Shown here one piece after another: positions 16,904-24,512 of a stretch of DNA of 64,000 nucleotides (the first letter of the stretch is position 1; each line of letters starts with the position of its first letter). The stretch covers positions 117,441 through 181,440 of the forward strand of contig JAXHNP010000008.1 of NCBI GenBank assembly GCA_034520365.1, given 5' to 3'. The DNA comes from Desulfobacterales bacterium. Lineage in GTDB: Bacteria; Desulfobacterota; Desulfobacteria; Desulfobacterales; Desulfosalsimonadaceae. Under the pieces are notes generated by a model, which did not search any database, had not been told where the DNA came from, and worked only from the letters and a program-made list of their open reading frames with translations. The position numbers and the translations under genes are program-made.

Positions 16904-17050
16904 GATGCACTGGCCGAAACCCGCTACGGCGCCGTCGCCTTCTGCCACCCGCTGCCCGGGACCTTTCTCGGCCTGGAATATCTCCGGGAAACCTATGAAA
17001 ACGATGATGACAACACGGTGATCACCGCACAGCTGGCGTATGAATTTTAA
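16904..17050 (+). pseudogene. C-terminal remnant of an outer-membrane beta-barrel protein
   Basis: The frame reads about 48 codons with GTFLGLEYLRETYEN and ends in TAQLAYEF, the terminal-Phe alternating pattern recognised by the BAM machinery in porins. There is no start codon or ribosome site, and the upstream part is replaced by sequence resembling the dispersed GGCAGGAATGACAG repeat. It may be the end of a lost outer-membrane channel that once belonged to the B12 locus. Confidence 0.45.
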
Positions 17051-17067
17051 TGTTTGAAAAAGGCTTT

Positions 17068-17143
17068 TTCGAAATCGAAATCGAAATCCCTTTCGAAATC
17101 GGAGCATTCGATTTGGATTACGATTTCGATTTCGATTTCGAAA
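17068..17143. repeat. Inverted array of GAAATC hexamers
   Basis: Left part: TTCGAAATCGAAATCGAAAT and TTTCGAAATCGG. Right part: GATTACGATTTCGATTTCG and continuing. The six-base units are reverse complements, so the region can form a long imperfect hairpin. It separates the cbiK-side remnant from the 3' end of cobT, which reads toward it, and could act as a bidirectional terminator. Confidence 0.6.
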
Positions 17144-17211
17144 ACTTGTCTTATACGTTACTGAATTTTTCCGGATGACCGGATTTTGGCTTTCAACCAT
17201 GGCTCTCCCAT

Positions 17212-18327
17212 TCACTGCCGGGCATTGGTAACGGCCACTTCCTCAAAGGTCTTGATTTCGGCCAGCACCCGGGTGGCGGCATCCAGGATTTCCATGGCAA
17301 GGGCGGCACCCGTGCCTTCGCCCAGGCGCAGGCCCAGGTCCAGGATCGGGGCAATCTCCAGGCGGTCGATCATGTACCGGTGGCCGACTTCCACGGATTT
17401 GTGGCTTGTAAACAGATATGCTTTGGCCGCCGGCGCCAGCTCGCAGGCGATCAGCGCGCCCGCCGTGGCGATCAGGCCGTCGCAGACCACCGGGATGCGC
17501 CGGGCGGCAGCCCCGATGACCAGCCCCGCCAGCCCCCCGATTTCAAATCCGCCCACCTTGGCCAGCACGTCGATGGGGTCGTTCGGGTCGGGCCGGTTGA
17601 CGGCCAGGCCGTCTTCGATCACCTTGATTTTGCGGGCAAGCCCCTCGTCGTCGATCCCGGTGCCCCGACCGGTCAATTTTTCAACGGCAATGCCGGAAAA
17701 CGCCGCAATGACAGCGGTTGACGGCGTGGTGTTGCCGATGCCCATATCCCCGGTGCCGAGCATGTCGAGGCCCTGATCTTGGGCCAATTGGTTTACAATG
17801 GCGATGCCGGCATTGATGGCTTCGACGGCTTCCGAACGGTCCATGGCCGGCTGCCGGCGGAAATTGGAAGTGCCCTTGCGGACTTTTTTGTGAAACATGG
17901 GCAGGTTGGTGGCGAAATCGGCGTCAACGCCGATATCCGCCACCCGTACCGTTGCCCCGGCATGCCGGGCCAGGACGTTGATGGAAGCCCCGCCGTTTAT
18001 GAAATTGTAGACCATCTGCTCGGTCACTTCCCGGGGAAAGCAGCTGACCCCTTCATCGACCACGCCGTGATCGCCGGCACAGGTCACGATGCACTTGCGG
18101 TCGAGCCGGACGTCTATCGTGGCAGCAATGCCGGCCAGCCGCTCGCTTAAATGCTCCAGCATGCCGAGGCTGCCGGCCGGCTTGGCCTGTTCGGAAAGCC
18201 GTTTTCTGGCGGCTTCCCGCGTGGGGTCATCGGGCCGGCCAATGGATGCAATGGTATCGTGTAGCCGTTTCCTATTCGATCTTTCCCGGTCGCTTTGCGC
18301 TTGGGCGGTTTTCAGTGCTTCGGTCAT
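17212..18327 (-). CDS. cobT: Nicotinate-nucleotide-dimethylbenzimidazole phosphoribosyltransferase CobT
   Basis: 371 residues, slightly longer than typical CobT because of an extra N-terminal helix. Family motifs present are KPAGSLGMLE, CAGDHGVVDEGVSCFPREVT, GTGDMGIGNTTPS and the C-terminal RLGEGTGAALAM, which holds the catalytic Glu. The enzyme makes alpha-ribazole phosphate for the lower ligand of cobalamin. GGAG precedes the ATG at 18327. It is transcribed leftward under its own B12 riboswitch and stands apart from the plus-strand cobalamin genes on both sides. Confidence 0.95.
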   Translation of the reverse strand: MTEALKTAQAQSDRERSNRKRLHDTIASIGRPDDPTREAARKRLSEQAKPAGSLGMLEHLSERLAGIAATIDVRLDRKCIVTCAGDHGVVDEGVSCFPREVTEQMVYNFINGGASINVLARHAGATVRVADIGVDADFATNLPMFHKKVRKGTSNFRRQPAMDRSEAVEAINAGIAIVNQLAQDQGLDMLGTGDMGIGNTTPSTAVIAAFSGIAVEKLTGRGTGIDDEGLARKIKVIEDGLAVNRPDPNDPIDVLAKVGGFEIGGLAGLVIGAAARRIPVVCDGLIATAGALIACELAPAAKAYLFTSHKSVEVGHRYMIDRLEIAPILDLGLRLGEGTGAALAMEILDAATRVLAEIKTFEEVAVTNARQ

Positions 18328-18366
18328 GCGGTTCTCCTTTTCCCGTTTTGCAAAATTGTTTGGTCC

Positions 18367-18413
18367 AAAAAAAAGGGTTCCGACCGGAGATCACTCTCCC
18401 GCCGGAACCCTTT
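18367..18413 (-). terminator. Intrinsic terminator of the cobT riboswitch
   Basis: On the minus strand AAAGGGTTCCG pairs with CGGAACCCTTT around an inner GGCGGGAG...CTCCGGTC stem and runs into eight T residues. It lies between the riboswitch and the cobT start, about 40 bp before the ATG. Confidence 0.85.
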
Positions 18414-18440
18414 ACCATCAGATCCCGTCATTACGGCCTT

Positions 18441-18604
18441 TCAAGCACGTCTTCTGGCTTCCGGAACCGATCGCCGCCGGCCTTCCCGTTCTTTAAAAAC
18501 AGTGACCTGCGTTTTGGGGCGTCGGTGTTTTCTTTTCCGGTTACAGCGCCGGGTGCGCTCCCGATTTTCACGGGATTCCGTTTGCCTGAAACACCATTCA
18601 AATT
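18441..18604 (-). promoter_or_regulatory. Cobalamin riboswitch (upstream of cobT, minus strand)
   Basis: Read on the minus strand it shows TGGTGTTTCAGGC, GGAATCCCGTGAAAATCGGG, AGCGCACCCGGCGCTGTAAC, GTCACTG, GGGAAGG and AGCCAGAAGACGTGC. These are the ordered conserved blocks of B12 riboswitches, somewhat more diverged than the two plus-strand copies. It is followed by an intrinsic terminator, so it should control cobT by attenuation. Confidence 0.93.
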
Positions 18605-18613
18605 TAGGAAGCG

Positions 18614-18642
18614 CTTATAGCCTTTTGAAAACACTCTGTCAA
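18614..18642 (-). promoter_or_regulatory. Predicted sigma70 promoter of the cobT leader
   Basis: On the minus strand TTGACA (18642-18637), a 17-bp spacer and TATAAG (18619-18614). This is close to the full consensus and lies about 10 bp upstream of the riboswitch start. Confidence 0.75.
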
Positions 18643-18751
18643 GACGCAATCCTGATGCCGGTTCGATTTTAAACGATGGGATCATTTGAAAAAACTTAAA
18701 AATATAAGGTGGTTATTTTGATGAATCCCGACCGGGTTAATGTGTTTTTCC

Positions 18752-18779
18752 TTGACAAATCGATGTCGCTGCATGTAAT
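18752..18779 (+). promoter_or_regulatory. Predicted sigma70 promoter of the btuCDF leader
   Basis: TTGACA (18752-18757), a 16-bp spacer and TGTAAT (18774-18779, 5 of 6 to consensus), directly upstream of the third riboswitch. It diverges from the cobT promoter about 110 bp away. Confidence 0.6.
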
Positions 18780-18786
18780 TTAGTCG

Positions 18787-18972
18787 TTTTAAGGTGCCCG
18801 GAATCGGGCACAAACAGGGAATCCCGTGAAAATCGGGAGCGGACCCGCCGCTGTGATCGGGGACGAAATCCGCAAAACGCCACTGTTGGTTTTCGGCGGG
18901 CCTTTTTAAAAAGGTCCGCTCAATGGGAAGGCGCGGAAAGTAGGACGATCCGAGAGCCAGAAGACCTGCCTT
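18787..18972 (+). promoter_or_regulatory. Cobalamin riboswitch (upstream of btuCDF)
   Basis: It has the same conserved blocks as the cbiK riboswitch: AAGGTGCCCGG, GGGAATCCCGTGAAAATCGG, GAGCGGACCCGCCGCTGTGA, CGCCACTG, TGGGAAGGCGCGGAAAGTA and AGCCAGAAGACCTGCC. An extra peripheral hairpin (GGCGGGCCTTTTTAAAAAGG region) is inserted near 18895. It is followed by a terminator and so should repress B12 uptake when cobalamin is plentiful. Confidence 0.95.
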
Positions 18973-19042
18973 GGAAAAACATGTGTCTGGACGCGCGGCA
19001 TCGTCGGACAATAACATAAGAAGGGCCAAGAAAGACGGGTGC

Positions 19043-19078
19043 AGCCCTCTCCAGCCAAAGGCTTGGGAGGGCTTTTTT
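19043..19078 (+). terminator. Intrinsic terminator of the btuCDF riboswitch
   Basis: AGCCCTC pairs with GAGGGCT around an inner AGCC-AAA-GGCT stem, then six T residues. It is nearly identical to the cbiK-leader terminator, including the preceding GGGCCAAGAAAGACGGGTGC. The 3' arm contains GGGAGG, the only plausible ribosome site for btuC (ATG 19084, 13 bases downstream). Confidence 0.85.
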
Positions 19079-19083
19079 ATTTT

Positions 19084-20157
19084 ATGAATCGTAAAACCGA
19101 CAAAACAACATGGTATCGACTGCGAAACGGGCGACTCTGGCCGCAGTTGGCAGTGCTTGGCGCACTGCTTTGTCTGCTGATGGCCGCAGCGGCGGGCATG
19201 GGCTACGTCCATGTCGGCGTATCCGATGTGATCCGGATCGTGGCCTCCGCCTTGACCGGCAGCGAAAATCTGGCGGCCGCAATCGACCCCATGGCCCGTG
19301 CCGTGGTGGTCGATGTCCGACTGCCGCGCATTTTAACGGCTGCCATAGTGGGCGGGGCGCTGGCCGTTTCGGGTGCGGTCTACCAGGGCATTCTGCTCAA
19401 TCCCCTGGCCGATCCGTATACCCTGGGCGTTTCGGCGGGCGCGGCCTTCGGTGCCTCCATTGCGCTGCTGATCAATATTGAATGGCTGGGCGGTTACTCT
19501 GTGCCCCTGTTTGCCTTTGCCGGCGCGGTGGCCACGCTGATGGTGGTGATGTATCTGGCCGGATCGGCCGGCGGGTTTTCCTCCAATAACCTGATTTTGT
19601 CCGGCATTATCGTGGCCGCCATTTTATCGGCCGGCATCAGTTTTCTGAAATACCTGGCCGATGAACGGGTGGCCGTGCTGGTGTTCTGGCTCATGGGCAG
19701 CCTGGCGTCCAAAACGTGGGCTGACGTCGGCATCATCGCCGCGGTGACGGGGCTGGGCACGGCCGTGTGTCTGTTTTTCGCCCGGGATTTAAACGCCGTT
19801 TCCCTGGGCACCAAAACGGCGGAATCGCTGGGCGTGGACGCGAAACGATTGTCTCCGGCGCTTCTGGTCTGCGTCAGCCTCATGGCCGCGGTCTGCGTGT
19901 CGGTGACCGGCATTATCGGTTTTGTGGGCCTGCTGGTGCCGCACCTGGTCCGCGGGGTGACCGGGCCGGACAACCGGCGCCTGATGCCGGTATCGCTTCT
20001 GGTCGGCGCATTGCTGCTGCTGGCCGCCGACACGGTAACCCGGGCGGTGCTGCCGTCGGAACTGCCCATCGGGGTGCTGACCGCCTTAATCGGCGGACCG
20101 TTTTTCTGTTACGTATTCCGCCGACGGCAGATGGGGGCGATGGGCCATGGGTTTTGA
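19084..20157 (+). CDS. btuC: Cobalamin (FecCD-type) ABC transporter permease BtuC
   Basis: 357 residues with about ten membrane segments. FecCD family motifs: VVVDVRLPRILTAAIVGGAL, GILLNPLADPYTLGVSAGAA and GLLVPHLVRGVTGPDNRRLMP. The upstream riboswitch points to corrinoid uptake rather than siderophore iron, which the same family also serves. The ATG at 19084 begins just after the terminator; an open frame extends upstream to 19039 but that part overlaps the terminator. It overlaps btuD by 11 bp. Confidence 0.9.
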   Translation: MNRKTDKTTWYRLRNGRLWPQLAVLGALLCLLMAAAAGMGYVHVGVSDVIRIVASALTGSENLAAAIDPMARAVVVDVRLPRILTAAIVGGALAVSGAVYQGILLNPLADPYTLGVSAGAAFGASIALLINIEWLGGYSVPLFAFAGAVATLMVVMYLAGSAGGFSSNNLILSGIIVAAILSAGISFLKYLADERVAVLVFWLMGSLASKTWADVGIIAAVTGLGTAVCLFFARDLNAVSLGTKTAESLGVDAKRLSPALLVCVSLMAAVCVSVTGIIGFVGLLVPHLVRGVTGPDNRRLMPVSLLVGALLLLAADTVTRAVLPSELPIGVLTALIGGPFFCYVFRRRQMGAMGHGF

Positions 20158-20920
20158 ACTCGAAAACGTTTCATACGCCTATGGCGCCCATCCGGCGGTC
20201 GACGGCGTATCGCTTTCGCTTTTGCCGGGCCGGTTTTACGCGGTGATCGGTCCCAACGGGTGCGGCAAGACCACGCTGCTTGATTTGCTGTGCGGACACA
20301 AGCGGCCGGACGGTGGTGAAATCCGCTATAACGGCCATCGCCTGCCGGACTTCGCCAAACGGAACCTGGCGCAGCAAATGGCGCTGGTGCCCCAGGAATA
20401 CCGGGTCAACTTTCCCTACACGGCGCGGGAAGTGGTGGCCATGGGGCGGTACCCGCATATCGGCCGGTTTTGTGCACCATCGGTTGACGACATGGCCTTC
20501 GTGGATTCGGTGCTCGCCGATTGCCGGGCCGATCATCTGGCCGGCCGTTATATGACCGAACTGTCCGGCGGCGAAAAGCAGCGGGTGATTTTTGCCCGGG
20601 CCATGGCCCAGCAGACGCAGGTTTTGCTGCTCGACGAGCCGTGCGCCAACCTGGATGTCAAGCACGCCCTGCGTCTGCTCGACCTGGCCGCCGACCGCGT
20701 TTGCCGTGACGGGGCCACGGTGGTGGCCGTGATGCATGACATCAACCTGGCCGCGCGCTACGCCGACCAATTCGTGTTCATGAAAGCCGGGCGGGTCAGC
20801 GCCGCCGGGAAAACGGATGAGATTTTTGATGCAGATGTTTTGCGGGCGGTATTTGAAGTCGACGTCCGCCTCACTTACGAGGCGGCAGTGAATGCCCCGC
20901 AGGTGGTGTTTTTAAGATGA
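20147..20920 (+). CDS. btuD: Cobalamin ABC transporter ATP-binding protein BtuD
   Basis: 257 residues. Walker A GPNGCGKTTLLDLL near residue 32, signature LSGGEKQRVIFARAM, Walker B VLLLDEP and the His-switch MHDINLAARYA are all present. It powers the BtuC channel. It overlaps btuC by 11 bp and btuF by 4 bp, so the three are translationally coupled. Confidence 0.9.
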   Translation: MGFELENVSYAYGAHPAVDGVSLSLLPGRFYAVIGPNGCGKTTLLDLLCGHKRPDGGEIRYNGHRLPDFAKRNLAQQMALVPQEYRVNFPYTAREVVAMGRYPHIGRFCAPSVDDMAFVDSVLADCRADHLAGRYMTELSGGEKQRVIFARAMAQQTQVLLLDEPCANLDVKHALRLLDLAADRVCRDGATVVAVMHDINLAARYADQFVFMKAGRVSAAGKTDEIFDADVLRAVFEVDVRLTYEAAVNAPQVVFLR

Positions 20921-22116
20921 GAAAAAGACAGTCATTCGTCATTGCCGAGAACTTGTCCCGGTCTTCATCGGGAGGCAGGTCTCAGTTCAAGGCGTTAGCC
21001 GCAATCCATATTTATCCGATTTCAATGGATTCCCGCCTTCGCGAAAATGACCTCGAGAAGCTGCAGAGTTGGGGCTGGAAGTCAATGCACTGCGGAGACT
21101 TTTGGCTCGGCAGAGCAGGAAGCCGCCTTGGATTCGTTCTTTTCATTGCCCTCGGCCTTTTACTGCTGCCTGCGGTTTCGGGTTTTGCCGCCGAAATGGG
21201 CCTTTTCGGCCAAAACGGCATCGTGGATGCCGCCGGCCGAAAGATCCGGGTGGAAAAGCCCTTTTCCCGCATTATTTCGCTTTACGGGGCGCATACGGAA
21301 AACCTGCTGTCCATGGGGGCTGCTGACGCCCTGATCGGGGTGTCCCGCAGCAGCGACCGCCTTAAGGCCGCCGAAGACCTGCCCGGCTTTTCGGTCCATG
21401 ACGGCCCGGAACGATTCCTGGCGGCCCGGCCCGACCTGCTGCTGGTGCGGCCCATGCACGACCGCGGCTACGCGGATTTGATGGACCGCCTGCAAGACTT
21501 CGGCGTCCGGGTGGTGTCGCTGCAGCCCGGAAACGTTTCGGAAATGAAGACGTACTGGAAGATATTGGCGCGGCTGGTTGAAAAGGAACCCGCTGCACGA
21601 GAAATGATCCGGCGTTTTGAAGACGGCGTTGCCGAGGCCCGCGAGATTGCCGGCGGCATTGAATCGAAAAAGCACGTCTATTTCGAGGCCATCCATGACC
21701 GGTTCAAAACCTTTACGCCCGGTTCCATGCCGCTGTTTGCACTAACATGTGCCGGCGGCATCAACGTGGCCGCCGACGCGACGGCCGTGCGGGCCACCAA
21801 CATCGCCGCCTACGGCAAGGAAAAAATTTTGTCGCACGCCGGCGAAATCGACGTATACCTGGCCCAGAAAGGCGTGATGAACCGGGTGACGGTCGAAGAG
21901 ATTGTCAACGAGCCCGGTTTTGATGTGATTACGGCCGTCCGCAAAGGCGAGGTTCATCTGGTGGATGAAACCAAAGTGTCCCGGCCCACCCTGCGGCTTC
22001 TCGACGGCATCTGCCGGATCGGGGCGATCCTGTACCCGGAGCACTTTAATGCAGCGGCAAGACAGGAGATTGGTTCGGGTTTGACGGAATACGGCACTGA
22101 ATCGAAAGGGCGTTAA
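20917..22116 (+). CDS. btuF: Cobalamin-type periplasmic binding protein BtuF
   Basis: 399 residues from the ATG that overlaps the btuD stop. The first 56 residues are unusual: most are encoded by a dispersed DNA repeat (see 20936-21053). A proper signal peptide appears only after the Met at 21085 (FVLFIALGLLLLPAVSGFAA). The mature domain is the Peripla_BP_2 fold: PFSRIISLYGAHTENLLSMG, RPDLLLVRP and GIDVYLAQ-like late segments. It should bind corrinoid in the periplasm. Either translation starts at 21085, or an N-terminal extension is tolerated. The 3' end runs into the tandem repeat block. Confidence 0.82.
   Translation: MRKRQSFVIAENLSRSSSGGRSQFKALAAIHIYPISMDSRLRENDLEKLQSWGWKSMHCGDFWLGRAGSRLGFVLFIALGLLLLPAVSGFAAEMGLFGQNGIVDAAGRKIRVEKPFSRIISLYGAHTENLLSMGAADALIGVSRSSDRLKAAEDLPGFSVHDGPERFLAARPDLLLVRPMHDRGYADLMDRLQDFGVRVVSLQPGNVSEMKTYWKILARLVEKEPAAREMIRRFEDGVAEAREIAGGIESKKHVYFEAIHDRFKTFTPGSMPLFALTCAGGINVAADATAVRATNIAAYGKEKILSHAGEIDVYLAQKGVMNRVTVEEIVNEPGFDVITAVRKGEVHLVDETKVSRPTLRLLDGICRIGAILYPEHFNAAARQEIGSGLTEYGTESKGR
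20936..21053. repeat. Dispersed repeat inserted in the 5' end of btuF
   Basis: The segment contains GTCTTCATCGGGAGGCAGG, GGCGTTAGCCGCAATCCAT and ATGGATTCCCGCCTTCGCGA. The last is the familiar intergenic repeat whose translation gives MDSRLREND. Here it lies inside an open reading frame, between the coupled start codon and the signal peptide. A fragment of the same type (GGCAGGAATGACAGAACTGC) occurs at 16884-16903. Confidence 0.55.
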
Positions 22117-22385
22117 TCTGCCCGTAGCATTTCGGCTGACCGGCGTCGCGGAAAAGTAAGTTTCCTCGCTCCAGAAGCGTCTTCGACGCTTAATTTCCGC
22201 TCGGAAACCAACTTTTCCACGCCGCCGGTCAGGGCAGCATTGTGCCGTATCGGACTATGAAAAGCCGTTTGTTTTGTTACCCATAACCTGTAAGGCATTT
22301 TATGCCGGAAATCAAATTGTGTGGCGGCCGTTTAAAGCCGGGGACTGAGCAGGTGATGGGGGGCTGTTTTGGCGGCTTTTTGCAA
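22115..22385. repeat. Long hairpin repeat, copy 1 of tandem pair
   Basis: About 271 bp, directly repeated at 22386. It starts AATCTGCCCGTAGCATTTCG. It contains a hairpin about 97 bp long (22136-22232): CTGACCGGCGTCGCGGAAAA pairs with TTTTCCACGCCGCCGGTCAG, and inner arms around AGAAGCGTCTTCGACGCT also pair. A less structured second half ends with GGCGGCCGTTTAAAGCC. No coding capacity is convincing. It may be a structured RNA, a terminator region or a MITE-like repeat. Confidence 0.75.
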
Positions 22386-22658
22386 AATCTGCCCGTAGCA
22401 TTTCGGCTGACCGGCGGCGTGGAAAGTAAGTTTCCTCGCTCCAGAAGCGTCTTCGACGCTTAATTTCCGCTCGGAAACCAACTTTTCCACGCCGCCGGTC
22501 AGGGCAGCATTGTACAGTATCGGATCATGTAAAACCGGCCTTTTAAATGGTCAGTTACCCATAATCTGTAAGGGGATTTATGCCGGAAATCAAATTGTGT
22601 GGCGGCCGTTTAAAGCCGGGAACTGAGCAGGCGATGGGGGGCTGCTTTGAGCGACTTT
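22386..22658. repeat. Long hairpin repeat, copy 2 of tandem pair
   Basis: Second copy of the 22115 unit. The hairpin half is almost unchanged, and here the arms pair better (GGCGGCGTGGAAA with TTTCCACGCCGCC variants). The middle part (GTACAGTATCGGATCATGTAA) has diverged, while the last 70 bases (TGCCGGAAATCAAATTGTG and on) are conserved again. The pattern of a conserved stem and variable linker suggests selection on structure or recent duplication. Confidence 0.75.
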
Positions 22659-22855
22659 ATCTGTAGGCCCGTAGTTTTTCTTAGGCGCATCGGGTGGGGG
22701 AAGCCCCGCCGAATCGAAGCCGAGTGATTTTGAATGGCTATGGAGTCCTTTACAAAAGAAGCGTTTTGTCGAGCCGGGCAGTGAGAGCGGGGTGGGGGCA
22801 GGAATGCCCCCGGCCGATGCGCCTTAGAAAACAAGGGCCGGAAGATTAAAGCGAA
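22659..22855. repeat. Third, related large stem-loop element
   Basis: It starts TATCTGTAGGCCCGTAGTTT, echoing the start of the two preceding units. TTCTTAGGCGCATCGG (near 22678) pairs with CCGATGCGCCTTAGAA (near 22815). Inside are smaller hairpins GTGGGGGAAGCCCCGCC and GGGGGCAGGAATGCCCCC. The sequence between differs from copies 1 and 2, so it is a different family member or an independent element. Confidence 0.6.
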
Positions 22856-23063
22856 AAGTAGCCGCCCATCGCCTGCGGCAAGCCGGTTCAGAGTTGGGAA
22901 AAAGGAAAAACGAAAAACGAATTGTGAATGGTGAATTGCCAATTACCAATAGTTAATGAAGGGGCCGGCGCGAGGCGCGATCGGATAACCGGGAAAATTT
23001 TTTTCTCTGCGATCTCTGTGTCCTCTGTGGTGAAAATAAAGTCAGGTTAAAATCGAACTCAAT
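22856..23063. other. Gene-free leader region before the cbi operon
   Basis: It contains low-complexity repeats (GTGAATGGTGAATTGCCAAT) and the common environmental-genome repeat TCTCTGTGTCCTCTGTGGTG near 23015. No riboswitch, clear promoter or strong ribosome site for cbiA was found. The operon may be expressed from further upstream or from a promoter I cannot recognise. Confidence 0.5.
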
Positions 23064-24512
23064 ATGACCCGCAACAACTCAAAAATAAAAGGCTTCGTGG
23101 TCGCCGCCCCTATAAGCGGCTCCGGCAAGACCACGGTCACCCTGGCCCTGATGGCGGCCCTGAAAAAAAAGGGCCTGCAGGTGGCGCCGTTCAAGGTGGG
23201 GCCGGACTTCATCGACCCCGGCCACCACGGTCGGGTGACCGGCCGCACCAGCCGCAACGTCGACGGCTGGATGCTGGAACGGACGACGTGTCGGCAGATA
23301 TTTTCCGATGCGGCCCGCGATGCCGACATCGCCGTAGCCGAAGGGGTCATGGGTCTTTATGACGGCTACGACGGGACAAGCGAGTCCGGATCGACGGCCC
23401 AGATGGCCAAGTGGCTCGGGCTGCCGGTGCTGCTGGTCGTCGATGCATCCAGTATGGCCAGAAGTTTTGCGGCCCTGGTCAAGGGGTTTCTGGATTTCGA
23501 TCCGGACCTGCGCTTTTGCGGCGTCCTGGCCAACAACGTGGGAAGCGACAGGCATCTGGCGTATTTGCAGCAGGCCTTGGCGGGCACTACCGACGTGCCG
23601 CTGCTGGGGGCGATCCCGAGAAACGCCGATGTGACGATCCCGGACCGCCACCTCGGGCTTTACACGGCAGACGATCACGCATTGTCCGACGCCGCCGTCG
23701 ATGCGCTGGCGGACATGGCAGCGGCCCGCCTGGATCTGGACGTTCTTGTAAAACGCCTGCCCGAAGTGACCCCTGATGAACCGGATGAACCGGATGAACC
23801 GGATGAACCGGATGCGCCGGGCATGTCTGCTGCCCCGGCACCCGACCTCCGCATCGGGGTGGCCCGGGACGCGGCGTTTTGCTTTTACTATGAAGACAAC
23901 CTGGACGTGCTTCGGCAAAACGGCTGCGACATTCAATTTTTTTCGCCCATGACCGATGCCGCGCCGCCCCGTGTGGACGGTCTTTATTTCGGCGGCGGCT
24001 ATCCCGAGCTTTTCGCGGCGGCATTATCTGAAAATGTTTCTATGCGCGAGACCATTTTCAACCTTTGCGCATCGAACATGCCGGTTTATGCCGAATGCGG
24101 CGGGTTCATGTACTTGTGCCGGAAACTGGTAACCGCCGACGGCCGCCCCTATGACATGGCCGGCGTGTTTGCCTTTGACGTGTGCATGCAGCAGCGCCTG
24201 GCCGCCCTGGGCTACCGGGAAATCGAATTCGTCCGCGACACGCCGCTGGGGCCGGCCGGTACGACCGTTCGCGGCCATGAATTTCACTACTCGCACCTGG
24301 CCGAAACCGATGCGCCCGCCGGTGCCTTGCCGGCCTATGGGGCGACCGATAAAAGCGGCGCGGACCGGGGATGCCCGGGCTGGCTGATCCATAGGTGTCT
24401 GGGCAGCTACGTGCACCTGCATTTCAAAAGCCGCCCTTCAATCGGCCGGGGCTTTGCCGCGGCCTGCCGGAAATACAAAGCCGAACAGGAGGCACGCCAT
24501 GCGGCCCGATGA
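23064..24512 (+). CDS. cbiA: Cobyrinate a,c-diamide synthase CbiA
   Basis: 482 residues. The N-terminal dethiobiotin-synthetase-like ATP domain begins FVVAAPISGSGKTTVTLAL (P-loop near residue 16). The C-terminal glutamine amidotransferase domain has its nucleophile Cys in VYAECGGFMYLC near residue 345 and late His residues in GHEFHYSH. The enzyme amidates carboxylates a and c of cobyrinate. A linker of four-fold repeated Asp-Glu-Pro (about residues 238-250) joins the domains. It is the first gene of a dense cbi operon and overlaps cbiC by 14 bp. The ribosome site is weak. Confidence 0.93.
   Translation: MTRNNSKIKGFVVAAPISGSGKTTVTLALMAALKKKGLQVAPFKVGPDFIDPGHHGRVTGRTSRNVDGWMLERTTCRQIFSDAARDADIAVAEGVMGLYDGYDGTSESGSTAQMAKWLGLPVLLVVDASSMARSFAALVKGFLDFDPDLRFCGVLANNVGSDRHLAYLQQALAGTTDVPLLGAIPRNADVTIPDRHLGLYTADDHALSDAAVDALADMAAARLDLDVLVKRLPEVTPDEPDEPDEPDEPDAPGMSAAPAPDLRIGVARDAAFCFYYEDNLDVLRQNGCDIQFFSPMTDAAPPRVDGLYFGGGYPELFAAALSENVSMRETIFNLCASNMPVYAECGGFMYLCRKLVTADGRPYDMAGVFAFDVCMQQRLAALGYREIEFVRDTPLGPAGTTVRGHEFHYSHLAETDAPAGALPAYGATDKSGADRGCPGWLIHRCLGSYVHLHFKSRPSIGRGFAAACRKYKAEQEARHAAR
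23775..23819 (+). repeat. 9-bp tandem repeat inside cbiA
   Basis: Four exact copies of GATGAACCG plus a fifth, GATGCGCCG, encode Asp-Glu-Pro repeats in the interdomain linker. The copy number may vary between strains without shifting the frame. Confidence 0.9.

Noticed and set aside
16778..17215. 145-codon minus-strand frame with an RNRNRNPNR stretch
   Set aside because: The stretch is just the translation of the GAAATC hexamer array; there is no ribosome site and no family similarity.
22115..22855. CRISPR array
   Set aside because: Units are about 270 bp with internal hairpins; there are only two or three copies, no short regular spacers and no cas genes nearby.
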